DNA of 64,000 nt from Caulobacterales bacterium (GTDB taxonomy: Bacteria; Pseudomonadota; Alphaproteobacteria; Caulobacterales; Parvularculaceae), in the NCBI GenBank assembly GCA_020638525.1, contig JACKIL010000002.1, forward strand, positions 124,001-188,000, read 5' to 3'. Below are positions 53,828 through 64,000 of the stretch, in pieces. The number at the start of each line of letters is the position of its first letter. Positions within the stretch are counted from its first letter, which is position 1. A model generated the notes under the pieces. It had not been told where the DNA came from. It searched no databases and was given only the letters and a program-made list of their open reading frames with translations. Made by a program: the position numbers and the translations under genes.

Positions 53828-54511
53828 TTAGGCGTTCGCGTCGATCTTCAGGCCTGGGCCCATCGTCGAAGAAATAGAGATCTTCTTGATGTAGACGCCC
53901 TTGGCGCCCGACGGCTTGGCTTTAGCGACAGCATCGATGAACGCACGAACGTTTTCTTCGATCGCCTGTTCCGAGAAGCTCGCTTTGCCAACGCCAGCAT
54001 GGATGATGCCCGCCTTTTCGACACGGAACTGCACCGCGCCGCCTTTGGCGTCTTTGACGGCCTGGCCGACATTCGGCGTCACCGTGCCGACTTTCGGGTT
54101 CGGCATGAGGCCGCGCGGACCGAGAACTTTGCCGAGACGGCCGACAAGCGGCATCATGTCCGGCGTCGCGATCACGCGATCGAAGTCCGAAAACCCGTTC
54201 TGGATTTTCTCGACAAGGTCTTCCGCGCCGACGACTTCGGCGCCCGCCGCTGTCGCTTCAGCCGCCTTGGCGTCGCGCGCGAATACGGCGACGCGCACCG
54301 AGCGGCCCGTGCCGTTCGGAAGGTTGACGACGCCGCGAACCATTTGATCCGCGTGACGCGGGTCGACGCCAAGATTCATTGCAACTTCGACGGTCTCGTC
54401 GAATTTCGCGTTGGCGTTCGCTTTGACGATCTTCACAGCATCAGCAACGCTGTAAAACTTTGCGCTGTCGACATTGGCGCGCGCAGCGCGAACTCTTTTT
54501 CCAGCTGACAT
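53828..54511 (-). CDS. rplA: 50S ribosomal protein L1 (uL1)
   Basis: A 227-residue L1-stalk protein and translational repressor of the L11 operon. Blocks: [40 protein letters not shown], the signature [20 protein letters not shown] and [20 protein letters not shown]. It follows rplK by 5 bp. The usual downstream rplJ-rplL-rpoBC genes are absent and a terminator follows. Confidence 0.98.
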   Translation of the reverse strand: MSAGKRVRAARANVDSAKFYSVADAVKIVKANANAKFDETVEVAMNLGVDPRHADQMVRGVVNLPNGTGRSVRVAVFARDAKAAEATAAGAEVVGAEDLVEKIQNGFSDFDRVIATPDMMPLVGRLGKVLGPRGLMPNPKVGTVTPNVGQAVKDAKGGAVQFRVEKAGIIHAGVGKASFSEQAIEENVRAFIDAVAKAKPSGAKGVYIKKISISSTMGPGLKIDANA

Positions 54512-54516
54512 CGCGA

Positions 54517-54945
54517 TTACTCCTGCACCGTAAGGCCCATCGAGCGCGCCGAACCCATGATGATCTTGGTGGCGGCGTCGAGGTCGCTTGCGTTCAAGTC
54601 TTTCATCTTCGTTTTTGCGATTTCACGGCATTGCTCGACGGTGACTGTACCGGCCGGCGTGCGTCCGGCGGTCGCGCCGCCTTTGTCGATCTTGGCAGCT
54701 TTCTTCAGGAAGTAAGACGCCGGCGGCGTCTTCATCGCGAAGGTGAACGACTTGTCGGAGTAGATCGTGATGACGACGGGGACAGGCATCCCCTTCTCCA
54801 TCTCCTGCGAAGCCGCGTTGAACGACTTGCAGAACTCCATGATGTTGAGGCCGCGCTGACCGAGCGCGGGACCGATGGGCGGAGACGGCGTCGCCGAACC
54901 CGCCGCTACCTGAAGCTTCAGGAAGCCAGCTACTTTCTTCGCCAT
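54517..54945 (-). CDS. rplK: 50S ribosomal protein L11 (uL11)
   Basis: A 142-residue protein of the GTPase-associated centre. Blocks: [48 protein letters not shown] and the C-terminal [13 protein letters not shown]. The Met at 54945 is the family start (an upstream in-frame ATG adds nine unrelated residues). The usual upstream genes secE and nusG are not adjacent; instead a gene-free region of about 830 bp and aspS precede it. Confidence 0.98.
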   Translation of the reverse strand: MAKKVAGFLKLQVAAGSATPSPPIGPALGQRGLNIMEFCKSFNAASQEMEKGMPVPVVITIYSDKSFTFAMKTPPASYFLKKAAKIDKGGATAGRTPAGTVTVEQCREIAKTKMKDLNASDLDAATKIIMGSARSMGLTVQE

Positions 54946-55293
54946 TTTGGTCCTTCCAAAGGATGACGCCAATTCATGGGCGCCGGGTTGAAGGGTGCGC
55001 GGTGCGGCCCGGCCAGGTCTTCGGCCGGAACCTCCCGCACGGATAGAGGCGGTCCTGTAGCGGATGAGCGCGCGCCCCGCAAGCGGTTGCAGGAGCGAAA
55101 GGGGCTGATTTTCAACGAGAAGAGCGCTGCGGCCGGGCGCGTGACGGGCGAGCGGACTCTATGGGGGACTTGAGGCCGCCCGCCCCGCTACGCAACAAAA
55201 CTCGGTACAAAACGCAACTGAAACAGTGAAGCCCGGTAGGCGCACTGCCGCCCGCTCGAATACGCCGAACCCCAGCAGTGATGTTATAAATTT

Positions 55294-55322
55294 ACATAAC
55301 GAATAAGGCGAAACTTTGGCAA
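55294..55322 (-). promoter_or_regulatory. putative rplK-rplA promoter
   Basis: On the minus strand TTGCCA (55322-55317) and TTATGT (55299-55294) are separated by 17 bp, a sigma70-like spacing, within an AT-rich patch that stands out locally. It would produce a leader of about 340 nt in front of rplK. Confidence 0.45.
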
Positions 55323-55745
55323 GAGGGTAAATTTCGCGCCTGAGGGGAATTCTGGTGGCTTGGTTTGGGTCCAGGCGCAAGCAAAGGTTGTTCACAAGGG
55401 AAAGAGGCGCCCGCCGGAGGGGAAACTCGGTCCAGCGGGCGCCCGGACGCCTGGTACGCAACACTTCGTCGCGATGCCCCTGCAGAGGGCGGGATGGAGC
55501 GATACGCACTCCGTTCGCGTCTTTCCGGGGCGACTTGCGACGAGGCGGTTTTCAGCGCGGGGGGAGAGAGAAAAACGCCGCCCGCCTCGTCGGCCCTAAG
55601 GTCGCCCTTCGGACAATGCTCATATCGAGCCTAAATGCGCTGAGGGCGCGGCGTGAATGCGGCGGAAAGGTGTTATGAAATCACGATTTGTAATAGCCGA
55701 AGGCGCGCTGCTGCGGCGCTCGCGCAGATAGCAGACCCGAGCAAG

Positions 55746-55769
55746 AAAAAGGGCGCTCGAAGCGCCCTT
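55746..55769 (-). terminator. terminator of aspS
   Basis: On the minus strand AAGGGCGCT-TCG-AGCGCCCTT is followed by TTTCTTG, a short perfect stem with T-tract just after the aspS stop codon. Confidence 0.9.
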
Positions 55770-55772
55770 CCC

Positions 55773-57578
55773 TCAGCCCTTCTTTTCGGTGATCGGCGGC
55801 GCGATCCGGATGTGGAGTTCGCGGAGCTGCTTTTCCGTCACTTCGCTCGGCGCCTGCATCATCAGGTCCTGCGCCTGTTGATTGAGCGGGAATGCGATGA
55901 CTTCACGCAGGTTCTCGACATCGGCGAGAAGCATGACGATGCGGTCGACGCCCGGCGCCGAACCACCGTGAGGCGGCGCGCCAAAGCGGAAGGCGTTCAG
56001 CATGCCGCCGAATTTCGATTCGACGACATCAGCGCCATAACCGGCGATCTCGAACGCCTTGAGCATGATCTCCGGCTTGTGGTTCCGGATAGCGCCCGAC
56101 GAAAGCTCAACGCCGTTGCAGACGATGTCGTACTGGAACGCCGTGATGCCGAGGATCGTCTCCGCATCCTTCTCGCCAAGCGCAAGAAACGCGTCGTGAT
56201 CGAAATTCGGCATGGAGAAAGGGTTGTGCGAGAAGTCGATCTTCTTGTCGTCCTCATTCCACTCATACATCGGGAAATCGATAATCCAGCAGAAGCGGAA
56301 CGCGTTCTCTTCGACGAGGCCAAGCTCCTTGCCGATGACGTTGCGCGCCTTGCCGGCGATCGACACGAAGTCTTTTGGATTACCGGCGAGGAAGAAGGCC
56401 GCGTCGCCCGCTTTCATGCCAAGCTGCGCACGGACAGCTTCCGAACGCTCGGGACCGATGTTCTTCGCGAGCGGGCCTTTGACCTCGCCTTCGTCGAAGA
56501 TCATGTAACCCATGCCCGGCAGGCCTTCGCGCTGCGCCCATGAATTCATGCGGTCGCAGAAAGCGCGGCTGCCGCCGCCCGGCGCCGGGATCGCGCGGAT
56601 TTCGTTCTGCGGGCTCGATTCGAGGATCGACGCGAACACTTTGAAGCCCGACCCGCGGAAGTGATCGGAGACGACCTGCATCTCGATCGGATTTCTGAGA
56701 TCCGGCTTGTCGGAGCCATATTTCAGCATCGAGTCCGCATAAGTGATGCGCGGGAACGGCGCGGGCGTCACCGTGCGGCCATTGCCGAACTCTTCGAAGA
56801 CGCCGTTGAGCACCGGCTCAATCGCGGCGAAAACGTCTTCCTGCGTGACGAAGCTCATCTCGAAATCGAGCTGATAGAATTCACCCGGGCTTCGGTCAGC
56901 GCGCGCGTCTTCGTCACGGAAGCAGGGCGCGATCTGGAAGTAGCGGTCGAAGCCCGCGACCATCAGAAGCTGTTTGAACTGCTGCGGCGCCTGCGGGAGC
57001 GCGTAAAACCTGCCTGGATGCATACGCGACGGCACGAGGAAATCGCGCGCGCCTTCCGGCGACGAAGCCGTCAGGATCGGCGTCTGAAATTCAATAAAGC
57101 CCTGATCGATCATCCGGCGGCGCAGCGAAGAGATGACGCGCGAGCGCAGGATGACGTTGCGATGAAGAGAATCGCGGCGCAGGTCGAGGAAACGATATTT
57201 GAGGCGGACGTCTTCCGGATAGTCCGGCTCGCCGAACACCGGCAGCGGCAGATCTTCAGCAGCCGAGAGAAGCTCGAATCCAACGATCCGCACCTCGACC
57301 TCGCCCGTCGGCAGGTTCGGGTTGATCGTATCCCCCACCCGCGCCACCACCTGGCCGTCAATCCGGATGACGCTTTCCTGCCGGACGCGCTCGATTTCGG
57401 AGAAAAACGGCGCCTCCGGCTCGACGACGAGCTGGGTCAGCCCGTAATTGTCGCGCAGGTCGATAAACAGCAGACCGCCATGGTCGCGCTTCCTGTGGAC
57501 CCAGCCCGAAAGCCGGACGGTTTCACCGACATGCGTCTTGCGCAATTCGCCGCAGGTCTGTGTCCGGTAAGCATGCAT
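55773..57578 (-). CDS. aspS: aspartate--tRNA ligase
   Basis: A class-II aminoacyl-tRNA synthetase, 601 residues. N-terminal OB anticodon-binding domain ([20 protein letters not shown]), motif 2 ([20 protein letters not shown]), the bacterial GAD insertion, and motif 3 ([14 protein letters not shown]). The bacterial-type length fits. Whether it is discriminating or also charges tRNA-Asn cannot be told. Start at 57578 ([14 protein letters not shown]) is the family start; the six upstream codons are not conserved. It is divergent from rnd. Confidence 0.97.
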   Translation of the reverse strand: MHAYRTQTCGELRKTHVGETVRLSGWVHRKRDHGGLLFIDLRDNYGLTQLVVEPEAPFFSEIERVRQESVIRIDGQVVARVGDTINPNLPTGEVEVRIVGFELLSAAEDLPLPVFGEPDYPEDVRLKYRFLDLRRDSLHRNVILRSRVISSLRRRMIDQGFIEFQTPILTASSPEGARDFLVPSRMHPGRFYALPQAPQQFKQLLMVAGFDRYFQIAPCFRDEDARADRSPGEFYQLDFEMSFVTQEDVFAAIEPVLNGVFEEFGNGRTVTPAPFPRITYADSMLKYGSDKPDLRNPIEMQVVSDHFRGSGFKVFASILESSPQNEIRAIPAPGGGSRAFCDRMNSWAQREGLPGMGYMIFDEGEVKGPLAKNIGPERSEAVRAQLGMKAGDAAFFLAGNPKDFVSIAGKARNVIGKELGLVEENAFRFCWIIDFPMYEWNEDDKKIDFSHNPFSMPNFDHDAFLALGEKDAETILGITAFQYDIVCNGVELSSGAIRNHKPEIMLKAFEIAGYGADVVESKFGGMLNAFRFGAPPHGGSAPGVDRIVMLLADVENLREVIAFPLNQQAQDLMMQAPSEVTEKQLRELHIRIAPPITEKKG

Positions 57579-57718
57579 CGGTATCTTCTCCCTCAAAGCA
57601 GCGCTGGAGTGGCAATGCCTTAGGCCCCTGTCAAGCGCGTCGCCGCCCCACCCCGACCGGAAAGCCCGGCCTCGGGACAGGGTGACGCGCCCTGCGGCCG
57701 CTGATAGAAGCGCCCCCC

Positions 57719-58879
57719 ATGCGGGTCATCACCGAAACAAAAGCCCTTGAAGAATTCGCTAAGGCGCTCGCCGAGCGGCCTTTCGTGGCCGTCGACACCG
57801 AGTTCATGCGGGAAAAGACCTATTGGCCGATCCTCTGCCTGATCCAGGCGGCGGCGGAAGGCGAAGAGGCGATCATCGACCCCATGGCGGAGGGGCTGGA
57901 TCTTTCCCCCTTTCTTGAGGTTCTCGGCGACAAGAGCATCACCAAGGTGTTCCACGCGGCGCGCCAGGACGTCGAAATCTTCCTCCAGCTGATGGGCGAA
58001 ACGCCCACGCCGCTCTTCGACACCCAGATCGCCGCCATGGCCTGCGGCTATGGCGACCAGATTGGCTATGAGCCGCTGATGCGCGGCCTGCTCGGCGTTT
58101 CGATCGACAAGGGGTCGCGCTTTACGGACTGGGCGCGCCGCCCGCTTTCGGAAGCCCAGCTTTCCTATGCGCTCTCGGACGTCACGCACTTACGCGACGC
58201 CTTCCCGATGCTGCAGAAGAAGCTCGAGAAGGAAAAGCGCCTTCACTGGGTTGAAGAGGAAATGACGAACCTCAACGATCCGCGCCTCTACCGCGTTGAA
58301 CCGCAAGACGCCTGGACACGCCTCAAAGTGCGCGGCATGCGCCCGAGCGATGTCGGCCCGCTCATCAAACTCGCCGAATGGCGCGAGAGCGAAGCGCAAA
58401 AGCGCGATTTGCCGCGCGGGCGCATTCTGAAAGATGAGGCGCTTTACGAACTTGCGCGGATGAAACCGAAATCGCCCGAAGAGCTCGGCCGCGCACGCTC
58501 AATCCCGACAGGGTTCGAACGCTCGAAGCCTGCGCGGGAAATTCTCGACGCCATCGCCTTCGGCGCACATATGAAGAAGGGCGACCTTCCGGAGATCGAA
58601 CGTGACGATCGCCGCGCGCCCGCGCCCGCCGATGTCGTCGAACTTCTGAAGGTGCTGTTGAAGCGTCAGTGCGATCGCTTCCATGTCGCGCCGAAACTCA
58701 TCGCCTCATCGGCTGACATCGAAGCGATCGCGCTCGATGACAATGCGGATGTGCCAGCGCTTCATGGCTGGCGGCGCGAGGTCTTCGGCGATGCGGCTTT
58801 AAAGCTCAAGCGCGGCGAGATCGGCCTGAAGCTCACGCGCGGCGCCGTCGAACTCGTCGACTTTTCAGATCAGAAGTAA
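57719..58879 (+). CDS. rnd: ribonuclease D
   Basis: A 3'-5' exoribonuclease that trims tRNA and other stable RNA precursors. 386 residues: DEDDy nuclease domain with [15 protein letters not shown] (Asp/Glu), [12 protein letters not shown] (Asp) and [14 protein letters not shown] (Tyr/Asp), then HRDC domains in the C-terminal half ([20 protein letters not shown]). Divergent from aspS; its 3' end overlaps the ppx 3' end by 10 bp. Confidence 0.95.
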   Translation: MRVITETKALEEFAKALAERPFVAVDTEFMREKTYWPILCLIQAAAEGEEAIIDPMAEGLDLSPFLEVLGDKSITKVFHAARQDVEIFLQLMGETPTPLFDTQIAAMACGYGDQIGYEPLMRGLLGVSIDKGSRFTDWARRPLSEAQLSYALSDVTHLRDAFPMLQKKLEKEKRLHWVEEEMTNLNDPRLYRVEPQDAWTRLKVRGMRPSDVGPLIKLAEWRESEAQKRDLPRGRILKDEALYELARMKPKSPEELGRARSIPTGFERSKPAREILDAIAFGAHMKKGDLPEIERDDRRAPAPADVVELLKVLLKRQCDRFHVAPKLIASSADIEAIALDDNADVPALHGWRREVFGDAALKLKRGEIGLKLTRGAVELVDFSDQK

Positions 58880-60396
58880 TCTTCGACAGGCGCAGCCTCG
58901 AAGGCGCCCGCGAGCGCCGACAGCCGCTTGCGGGGCAGCTCGCCCATCAGCGGCAGGCGATCCTGCGGCGCGCGGAAAATGAGCTTCTTGTCTTCAACCA
59001 CGAGGCTCGCTCCGGCGAGCGCCGCCGGCGCTTTCGGCGCGAGCGCGCCAGCAAACCGCATTGCGAGACCGAGGCGAACGGCCCAGAGCCTTTCTTCAGG
59101 CGAAATCAGCCCAAGCAAATGTTCGTCTGCGGAAGATGGCGGCTTTCCGTCATGACGGCTGTGAAGCGCCACGGCGATCTGGAGGCGTTCGCGATGAGTA
59201 ATCGCGTAGAAAGGCGCGTGCAGCGCCATTTCGAACGCCTGCATTGCGCGAAGATCAGGGTGAAAATAGGCGCCGATATCGGAGAGGATGCACGTCGCCA
59301 GACGAATCCGCCGCTCAGCCGGTGTTTCATTCGCGAACAGAGTCTCGGTGAGCGAAGCGACCGCCTCGCCGATTGCAGGCTCCGGCGATAACCGGTTTGC
59401 AAAAAAGCGCGCGCCTTCGAAGAGCGGATCGAGCTTTTTCTCTTCGTCGGAAAGCTCGCTATAGAGAAGCCCTTCGCGCACGCCGCCCGCCGAGACCATC
59501 ACCTTGTCGATGCCGCATCTCAGAAGAACCGCCTTGAACACCATCGCGGCATAGGGAAGCGTATCGAGGCGGCGATGCGGAATGCCGGGAATCTCAAGAA
59601 GCGACCGGCGGCTCTGCTTGGCGACGAGATCGCACACATCGAGCGCATCGGCGCGAGAGAACTCGTAATGGTGGAGAACTGACAGCGGATAGCTTCTGAT
59701 GCGCATGTGAATGCGTGCAAGCGCCCGCCATGCCCCGCCTACGGAATAAAGCGTGTGGAACCTCCCGGCGCGAAGCCAGTCGACCTCCTGCAACGCCGCC
59801 TCGATCATCTTCGGCGCATCGCTCGCCCGCTCGCCGCACGCCTGCATGAGCTTCAGCGGCCCAATCGAAAGACTGATATTCTCCTGCACCGCGCCTTCGG
59901 AGAGCGCTACGAGTTCGAGGCTCCCGCCGCCCATATCGCCGACGAGACCGCTCGCATTCGGTTCGCAGGAAACAACACCAAGCGCCGCCAGCTGGGCCTC
60001 CTGGCCGCCGCCGATTATCTCCGCCTCAAAACCGAGTTCACGAATTTTAGCGACGAAGGCCGCCCCGTCTTTGGCTTCGCGCACCGCCGCGGTCGCGATC
60101 ACCTGCGTCGGCGGGGCGCCGTGCTCGTCAAGGAGGCTGCGGAACCGGCGCAAAGTCGCAAGCGCATAGTCCGCCGCCGCTGGATTGAGCATGCCATCCG
60201 CCGCCGGATCGCGGCCGAGACCGCAAAGCGCCTTCTCGTTGCAGATAGGCATGGGCGCGCGATGCGGGCCCTCATAAATCACGAGGCGGACGGAATTGGA
60301 GCCGATATCGACGACAGCCTGCCGACCGGCGCCCGATGACTGCAGGCGCGGTCGCTTGCCGTGGCCGGACTGCTTTTCCTTTGTCATACCCAACAT
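58870..60396 (-). CDS. ppx: Ppx/GppA exopolyphosphatase
   Basis: Hydrolyses terminal phosphate from polyphosphate, or (p)ppGpp in GppA-type members. 508 residues with the ASKHA fold: phosphate-binding VVDIGSNSVRLVIYEG, VIATAAVREAKDG and GLVGDMGGGSLELV, then an HD-like helical C-terminal domain. It follows ppk by 68 bp on the same strand, so synthesis and degradation of polyphosphate are linked. An alternative ATG three codons in is possible. Confidence 0.94.
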   Translation of the reverse strand: MLGMTKEKQSGHGKRPRLQSSGAGRQAVVDIGSNSVRLVIYEGPHRAPMPICNEKALCGLGRDPAADGMLNPAAADYALATLRRFRSLLDEHGAPPTQVIATAAVREAKDGAAFVAKIRELGFEAEIIGGGQEAQLAALGVVSCEPNASGLVGDMGGGSLELVALSEGAVQENISLSIGPLKLMQACGERASDAPKMIEAALQEVDWLRAGRFHTLYSVGGAWRALARIHMRIRSYPLSVLHHYEFSRADALDVCDLVAKQSRRSLLEIPGIPHRRLDTLPYAAMVFKAVLLRCGIDKVMVSAGGVREGLLYSELSDEEKKLDPLFEGARFFANRLSPEPAIGEAVASLTETLFANETPAERRIRLATCILSDIGAYFHPDLRAMQAFEMALHAPFYAITHRERLQIAVALHSRHDGKPPSSADEHLLGLISPEERLWAVRLGLAMRFAGALAPKAPAALAGASLVVEDKKLIFRAPQDRLPLMGELPRKRLSALAGAFEAAPVEDYF

Positions 60397-60464
60397 GCGC
60401 GCCGCCGCTATCGCCCCGCCCCAAGGTATCGCCGATTCGGGGAAGGGGCGCGCCGGTTCATGGT

Positions 60465-62699
60465 CTAACCGCGCGAGGTCAGCGACTGCGGCGCATTCAG
60501 CCCGATGGCCGCGCCTCGCCCGGAAAGGCTCGGATTCGTCATCATATAGGTGTGAACGTTGAAGGGCGTCACATCCGGAGGCGTCGTCACGCGCGTATAT
60601 TCCCCGTCCGACCCAAGCCGCCAGCTTTGCGCCTCGTCCTTGAGGTTCGCCACAAGAATCTGGTCGAGAATCTGGCTGTGCACGGTCGGATTCTCAACCG
60701 GGCAGAAAATCTCGACCCGACGGTTGAGATTGCGCGGCATCAGGTCAGCCGAGGCGATGTAAAGGCGCGCCTGCGGGTTCGGCAGCGGCTTTCCTGCGCC
60801 GAAGCAATAGATGCGCGCATGCTCAAGGAAACGCCCGACGATGCTCTTGACGCGGATGTTCTCGGAAAGCCCCGGCACGCCCGGCCTCAGACAGCAGATG
60901 CCGCGCACGACAAGATCGATCTGCACGCCGGCGCAGCTCGCCTCGTAAAACTTGTCGATCATATCGCCATCGACGAGCGCATTCATTTTCGCCCAGATAG
61001 AGGCAGGGCGCCCCGCCTGCGCATGGCGGATTTCCTCGTCGATCAGTTGAGAGATTCGCTCTCGACCGTTGATCGGCGCCACGCAGAACTTTTCGAAAGC
61101 CTCCGGGCGCGCGGTCGAAGTGACGAAGTTGAAGACCTTCGCCGCATCGCGGCCAATCGCGGGATCGCAGGTGAAGAGCGACAAGTCGGTGTAAATGCGC
61201 GCCGTGATCGCGTGATAGTTGCCCGTGCCGACATGCGTATAGGTGCGCAGGCCGTCCGCCTCTTCGCGCGCAATCATGCTCAGTTTCGCGTGGGTCTTGT
61301 ACTCAACAAAGCCGTAGACGACGTTGACGCCGGCGCGCTCGAGCGCCCTCGCCCAGTTAATATTGGCCTCTTCGTCGAAACGCGCCTTGAGCTCGACGAG
61401 CGCCGTCACGTTCTTTCCAGATTCCGCCGCTTCAATCAGCGCCTGCACGATCGGTGACTGCTTCGACGTGCGGTAAAGCGTCTGCTTGATCGCGACGACC
61501 TGCGGGTCGTTCGCCGCCTGCTTCAGAAACTGAACGACGACATCGAAGGACTCGTAAGGGTGATGGACGACGATGTCCTTCGAACGGATTGCTGAAAAGC
61601 AATTGCCGCCATGTTCGCGAATGCGCTCCGGAAAACGCGGTTCGTATGAAGGAAATTGAAGGTCCGGCCGATCGGAAGGAATGAGCTCCGCCGTTTGCGC
61701 GAGCCCGAGAATGCCTTCGATGCGCACAATGTCCTGCGGCGCGGCGTGGAGATGCTCGCAAACGAGATCCTGTATGGCCTCCGGCGTCGAGGCGTCGATC
61801 TTCACGCGAATGACGTCGCCCCGACGGCGTCGCTTCAGCATGGTTTCGAACACCCGCACAAGGTCTTCGGCTTCTTCTTCGATCTCGACGTCGGAATCTC
61901 GCAGCAGCCTGAAAGCGCCGTGCCCCATCAGCTTGTAGCCAGGAAAGAGATGCTGGACGAAGCGGACGATGATCTTCTCCAGCGCGATGAAGCGGATGAC
62001 ATTCTTGCGGTCATCGCTGCGCCCGAGCGCCGGCAGCCTGATGAAGCGTGAAATCTTGATCGGCAGCGGCAGTAGCGATGTGAGCTTCGATCCATCCTTC
62101 CGCTTCAGTGTGAAACAAAGGACGAAGCCGAGGTTCGGAATGAACGGAAACGGGTGCGCCGGATCGAGCGCGATCGGCGTCAGCACCGGAAAGATGTTGC
62201 GCAGGAACTCGCCTTCTAGCCAGGTCGACTCTTCGTCCGTCAATTCCTCGCCGTCGAGAATCTCGATGCCAGCGGTCCGCATTTTCGGAAGCAGCTCGCG
62301 CCAGCATTTCTGCTGGCCGTCCATGAGCTCCATCGCTTCCTGATTGATGAGCGCGAGCTGCTCGCTCGCGGTCAGCCCTTCCTGACTGAGCGCCGTGACG
62401 CCTTCGCGAATCTGACCGCGCAGCCCTGCGACGCGCACCATGAAAAACTCATCGAGGTTGCTCGCAGAGATGGAGAGAAAGCGCAGCCTTTCGAGGAGCG
62501 GGTGGTTCTCGTTGAACGCCTCCTCGAGCACGCGCATGTTGAACGCCAGCCAGGAGAGCTCGCGATTGATGAAGCGGCCAGGGGTCTCGCGCGTACAGAC
62601 CGGCGCGAGCGGCTCCTCGCGTACGGGAAAGCCGGCGCTGGCGGGCGCGTCATCCGCCCTCGCCTCAGCAATCTGATGTCCGTCGTCAGCCATCGCCAC
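60465..62699 (-). CDS. ppk: polyphosphate kinase 1
   Basis: Makes inorganic polyphosphate reversibly from ATP. 744 residues with all PPK1 domains: N ([20 protein letters not shown]), head, and the two PLD-like C domains containing [24 protein letters not shown] and [13 protein letters not shown] motifs, the latter with the autophosphorylated His, then [13 protein letters not shown]. It is between hda and ppx on the same strand: hda-ppk-ppx appears to be one operon, as in other alphaproteobacteria. Confidence 0.97.
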   Translation of the reverse strand: MAMADDGHQIAEARADDAPASAGFPVREEPLAPVCTRETPGRFINRELSWLAFNMRVLEEAFNENHPLLERLRFLSISASNLDEFFMVRVAGLRGQIREGVTALSQEGLTASEQLALINQEAMELMDGQQKCWRELLPKMRTAGIEILDGEELTDEESTWLEGEFLRNIFPVLTPIALDPAHPFPFIPNLGFVLCFTLKRKDGSKLTSLLPLPIKISRFIRLPALGRSDDRKNVIRFIALEKIIVRFVQHLFPGYKLMGHGAFRLLRDSDVEIEEEAEDLVRVFETMLKRRRRGDVIRVKIDASTPEAIQDLVCEHLHAAPQDIVRIEGILGLAQTAELIPSDRPDLQFPSYEPRFPERIREHGGNCFSAIRSKDIVVHHPYESFDVVVQFLKQAANDPQVVAIKQTLYRTSKQSPIVQALIEAAESGKNVTALVELKARFDEEANINWARALERAGVNVVYGFVEYKTHAKLSMIAREEADGLRTYTHVGTGNYHAITARIYTDLSLFTCDPAIGRDAAKVFNFVTSTARPEAFEKFCVAPINGRERISQLIDEEIRHAQAGRPASIWAKMNALVDGDMIDKFYEASCAGVQIDLVVRGICCLRPGVPGLSENIRVKSIVGRFLEHARIYCFGAGKPLPNPQARLYIASADLMPRNLNRRVEIFCPVENPTVHSQILDQILVANLKDEAQSWRLGSDGEYTRVTTPPDVTPFNVHTYMMTNPSLSGRGAAIGLNAPQSLTSRG

Positions 62700-62743
62700 G
62701 TAAAACCGCCAATTCTTGCCTGCGCCTTGAAGATGCTACCTAT

Positions 62744-63445
62744 TTATGGCGCCGGATCCTCTATAAAAAGGTTTTCAACAGTCTTTCTTGCGAGCGGCAG
62801 GCTGATTGGTTTGCCCTCAGCGATCGCGGCGGCCCCAACGGCGTCCACAAACGCCTCTGCGGCGGCGAATGTCCTCGGAATGCGGGGCGCGGCGAATTCT
62901 GGAACGGTTTCCGCCGCCCGCCATTGGCGCTCGCGAAAGCGCTGGGCGATCACGGCGCGCAGCAAGTCTTCATCCGGCTCCTCAAGGCTGATGCGCGCCA
63001 TCGCTGACAGACGCGTTTCGAGGTCGCGCAATCCTTGCGCCCATTCGACCGGCGCGCCTGCCCCCGCGATCGCGATTTTGCCGCCCGCCGCTCTTGTCAG
63101 TTCGACGAGGGCGAGAAGGTCCTTCGGAACCGCGCGCTCGGCGTTATCGACAAGAGCGAGCGGCGCCTTCCCGTCCAGAGAAGCGATATCGCGCGCATCG
63201 GTGACGGCGACGTTCGGCTCCTCGCCGATCAGATGCAGGAAGTGCGTCTTGCCCGACCCTGCGGGACCGGTCACGGCAAGCGCCGTTTCGCCAGAGCGCA
63301 AAAACTCCTCGGCTAGCGCGAGCGCGGCGGCGTTCGCCGGCGTGACGACGAAATTGCTCCGCCGATAGTCGCGTCGACGCACGGAGACATCGAGCCCGAG
63401 CTGCGCGCGTTTATATTTCGGAGCGTCGATCGTTCCGCTTGTCAT
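62744..63445 (-). CDS. hda: DnaA inactivator Hda (HdaA)
   Basis: A short DnaA-related AAA+ protein that, with the loaded beta clamp, stimulates ATP hydrolysis by DnaA and prevents re-initiation. 233 residues from the ATG at 63445. The clamp-binding segment is probably AQLGLDV near residue 13. The P-loop is VTGPAGSGKTHFLHLI, with LALVDNAER as the Walker B region and a sensor-2-like C-terminal part. A TTG at 63463 would add six residues. It sits upstream of ppk. Confidence 0.92.
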   Translation of the reverse strand: MTSGTIDAPKYKRAQLGLDVSVRRRDYRRSNFVVTPANAAALALAEEFLRSGETALAVTGPAGSGKTHFLHLIGEEPNVAVTDARDIASLDGKAPLALVDNAERAVPKDLLALVELTRAAGGKIAIAGAGAPVEWAQGLRDLETRLSAMARISLEEPDEDLLRAVIAQRFRERQWRAAETVPEFAAPRIPRTFAAAEAFVDAVGAAAIAEGKPISLPLARKTVENLFIEDPAP

Positions 63446-63490
63446 CGCCTGCCGCAGACCCAAGCCCGCACTCTTCGCCGGGTGAGATAA

Positions 63491-64000
63491 TCAGTTGATC
63501 TGATCGATCTTCTCTTCGATGCCGCTGCCCACCGCAACGCCCGAAGCGTTCTCGATGCCCGCGTCGCCATCCTGACCTGACTGATCCTCGCTCAAAAAGC
63601 CACGCTTGCGCTTCAGGTTGCGGCTGCCTTTAACGCTGCTCGCGACCTGCGGCGTCGCAAGGAACCATTGCTCGCCCTCCTCAGTCCAGAAGACGACGCC
63701 GTAATTCTCCATAGCGACGGCGAGGCGCTGCGGATCGCCGAACACCTTGAGGCGCATCTCTGCGCCGCTTGGCGAAAGCGCATAAACCTGAACGGAGCCG
63801 ACAAGAGGCGTTGCGATGAGGCCGGCGCGGATCTTCGTCCAGTCATCGATCGAACGGAAGAACGCCGTCGTCTCGAGAACCGCTTCCGACGAATGGTCGA
63901 TCAGCGTGCGCTCCTTCCAGCCTTTGGCGTATTTCGCGATCGCCGATTCAATCGCCCGCTCGGCAAGGCCGGGAAAATCGCCCGACGGCTCGGTGAGATA
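63491..64000 (-). CDS. C-terminal part of DUF2066-like protein (5' end outside window)
   Basis: 170 codons of a protein entering from the right edge; the visible part starts YLTEPSGDFPGLAERAIESA and contains GSVQVYALSPSGAEMRLKVF and YGVVFWTEEGEQWFLAT, ending VGSGIEEKIDQIN. The arrangement resembles the DUF2066 protein that precedes hda in Caulobacterales, which is envelope-associated and of unknown function. The C-terminal 40 residues are low complexity. The assignment is tentative. It ends 45 bp before hda, on the same strand. Confidence 0.6.
   Translation of the reverse strand, partial: YLTEPSGDFPGLAERAIESAIAKYAKGWKERTLIDHSSEAVLETTAFFRSIDDWTKIRAGLIATPLVGSVQVYALSPSGAEMRLKVFGDPQRLAVAMENYGVVFWTEEGEQWFLATPQVASSVKGSRNLKRKRGFLSEDQSGQDGDAGIENASGVAVGSGIEEKIDQIN

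Larger units (their letters stand above)
54946..55772. other. long gene-free region upstream of rplK
   Basis: About 830 bp with no convincing gene on either strand; the open frames there are GC-bias artefacts. It contains a likely rplK promoter (55294-55322), giving a leader of about 340 nt, and to the right two sizeable dyads: GCGCCCGC/GCGGGCGC around 55408-55443 and GACGAGGCGG/CCGCCTCGTC around 55537-55592. I looked for RNase P RNA, SRP RNA and tmRNA signatures and did not find them. An unrecognised structured RNA is possible. Confidence 0.55.

Noticed and set aside
54946..55772. RNase P RNA, SRP RNA or tmRNA gene in the large gap before rplK
   Set aside because: The universal signature sequences for each (such as GAGGAAAGTCCGGGC for RNase P or GGAAGGAAGCAGC for SRP RNA) are absent on both strands. 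The region is reported only as gene-free with dyads.
58505..58520. GGGTTCGAACG, resembling a tRNA T-arm
   Set aside because: It lies in frame inside rnd, and no acceptor stem, anticodon arm or CCA could be placed around it. No tRNA was found elsewhere in the window.

Overview
The window is a GC-rich, gene-dense chromosomal segment of an alphaproteobacterium. Support for this comes from the divK-pleD pair, a short HdaA next to ppk/ppx, a phasin-clpS-clpA cluster, an eno-ftsB-pdhA run, CtrA-type TTAA-N7-TTAA boxes, cysteine-free L32 and L33, and a DnaG with an eroded zinc finger. The overall look is Caulobacterales/Parvularculales-like, but I cannot name the genus from sequence alone. I saw no tRNA, rRNA, CRISPR, transposase, integrase or phage genes.

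Layout. 1-5.9 kb: the 5' part of dnaG, a membrane acyltransferase divergent from a membrane LytTR regulator, a glutathione transferase, yqeY and carA. 5.9-9 kb: a repeat-rich stretch with a frameshifted pseudogene, GTCATTCCGG palindromic elements and a perfect parS centromere site, then a thioesterase and efp. 9-13.3 kb: hemerythrin, a small membrane protein, a metallo-hydrolase, and metX-hom behind a SAM-I (S-box) riboswitch. 13.4-18.2 kb: carB, greA (with a terminator in its leader), a DUF983 protein and rpmG. 18.3-24 kb: pleD/divK, dinB, and a tightly coupled ridA-GNAT-DUF2007-HIT operon. 24-32.7 kb: a secreted propeller protein, clpSA, a phasin, a D,D-carboxypeptidase and acs. 32.7-38.5 kb: an exosortase A (XrtA) locus. 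38.5-43.4 kb: pdhA, ftsB, eno, a lipoprotein, rpmF and a small secreted protein. 43.4-50.7 kb: an acyl-CoA catabolic operon resembling acyclic-terpene (atu) genes, divergent from a TetR regulator with a perfect operator. 51-54 kb: a cytochrome c, a thioesterase and three tandem secreted proteins sharing a Cys/TGSRLG/Cys motif. 53.8-58.9 kb: rplKA detached from its usual neighbours, aspS and rnd. 58.9-64 kb: ppx, ppk, hda and the 3' end of a further gene.

How the genes fit together. Cell-cycle control is well represented: DivK/PleD signalling, HdaA, DnaG, FtsB under a perfect CtrA box, and parS. Central metabolism (carAB, eno, pdhA, acs, metX-hom) and translation (L1, L11, L32, L33, AspRS, EF-P) are interspersed. 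The accessory content is mainly the XrtA envelope/exopolysaccharide locus, the atu-like operon and the TGSRLG family. The strongest leads are the parS site, the SAM-I riboswitch (unexpected for this class), the TGSRLG triplet, and a yqeY 3'-end remnant flanking the gst gene.
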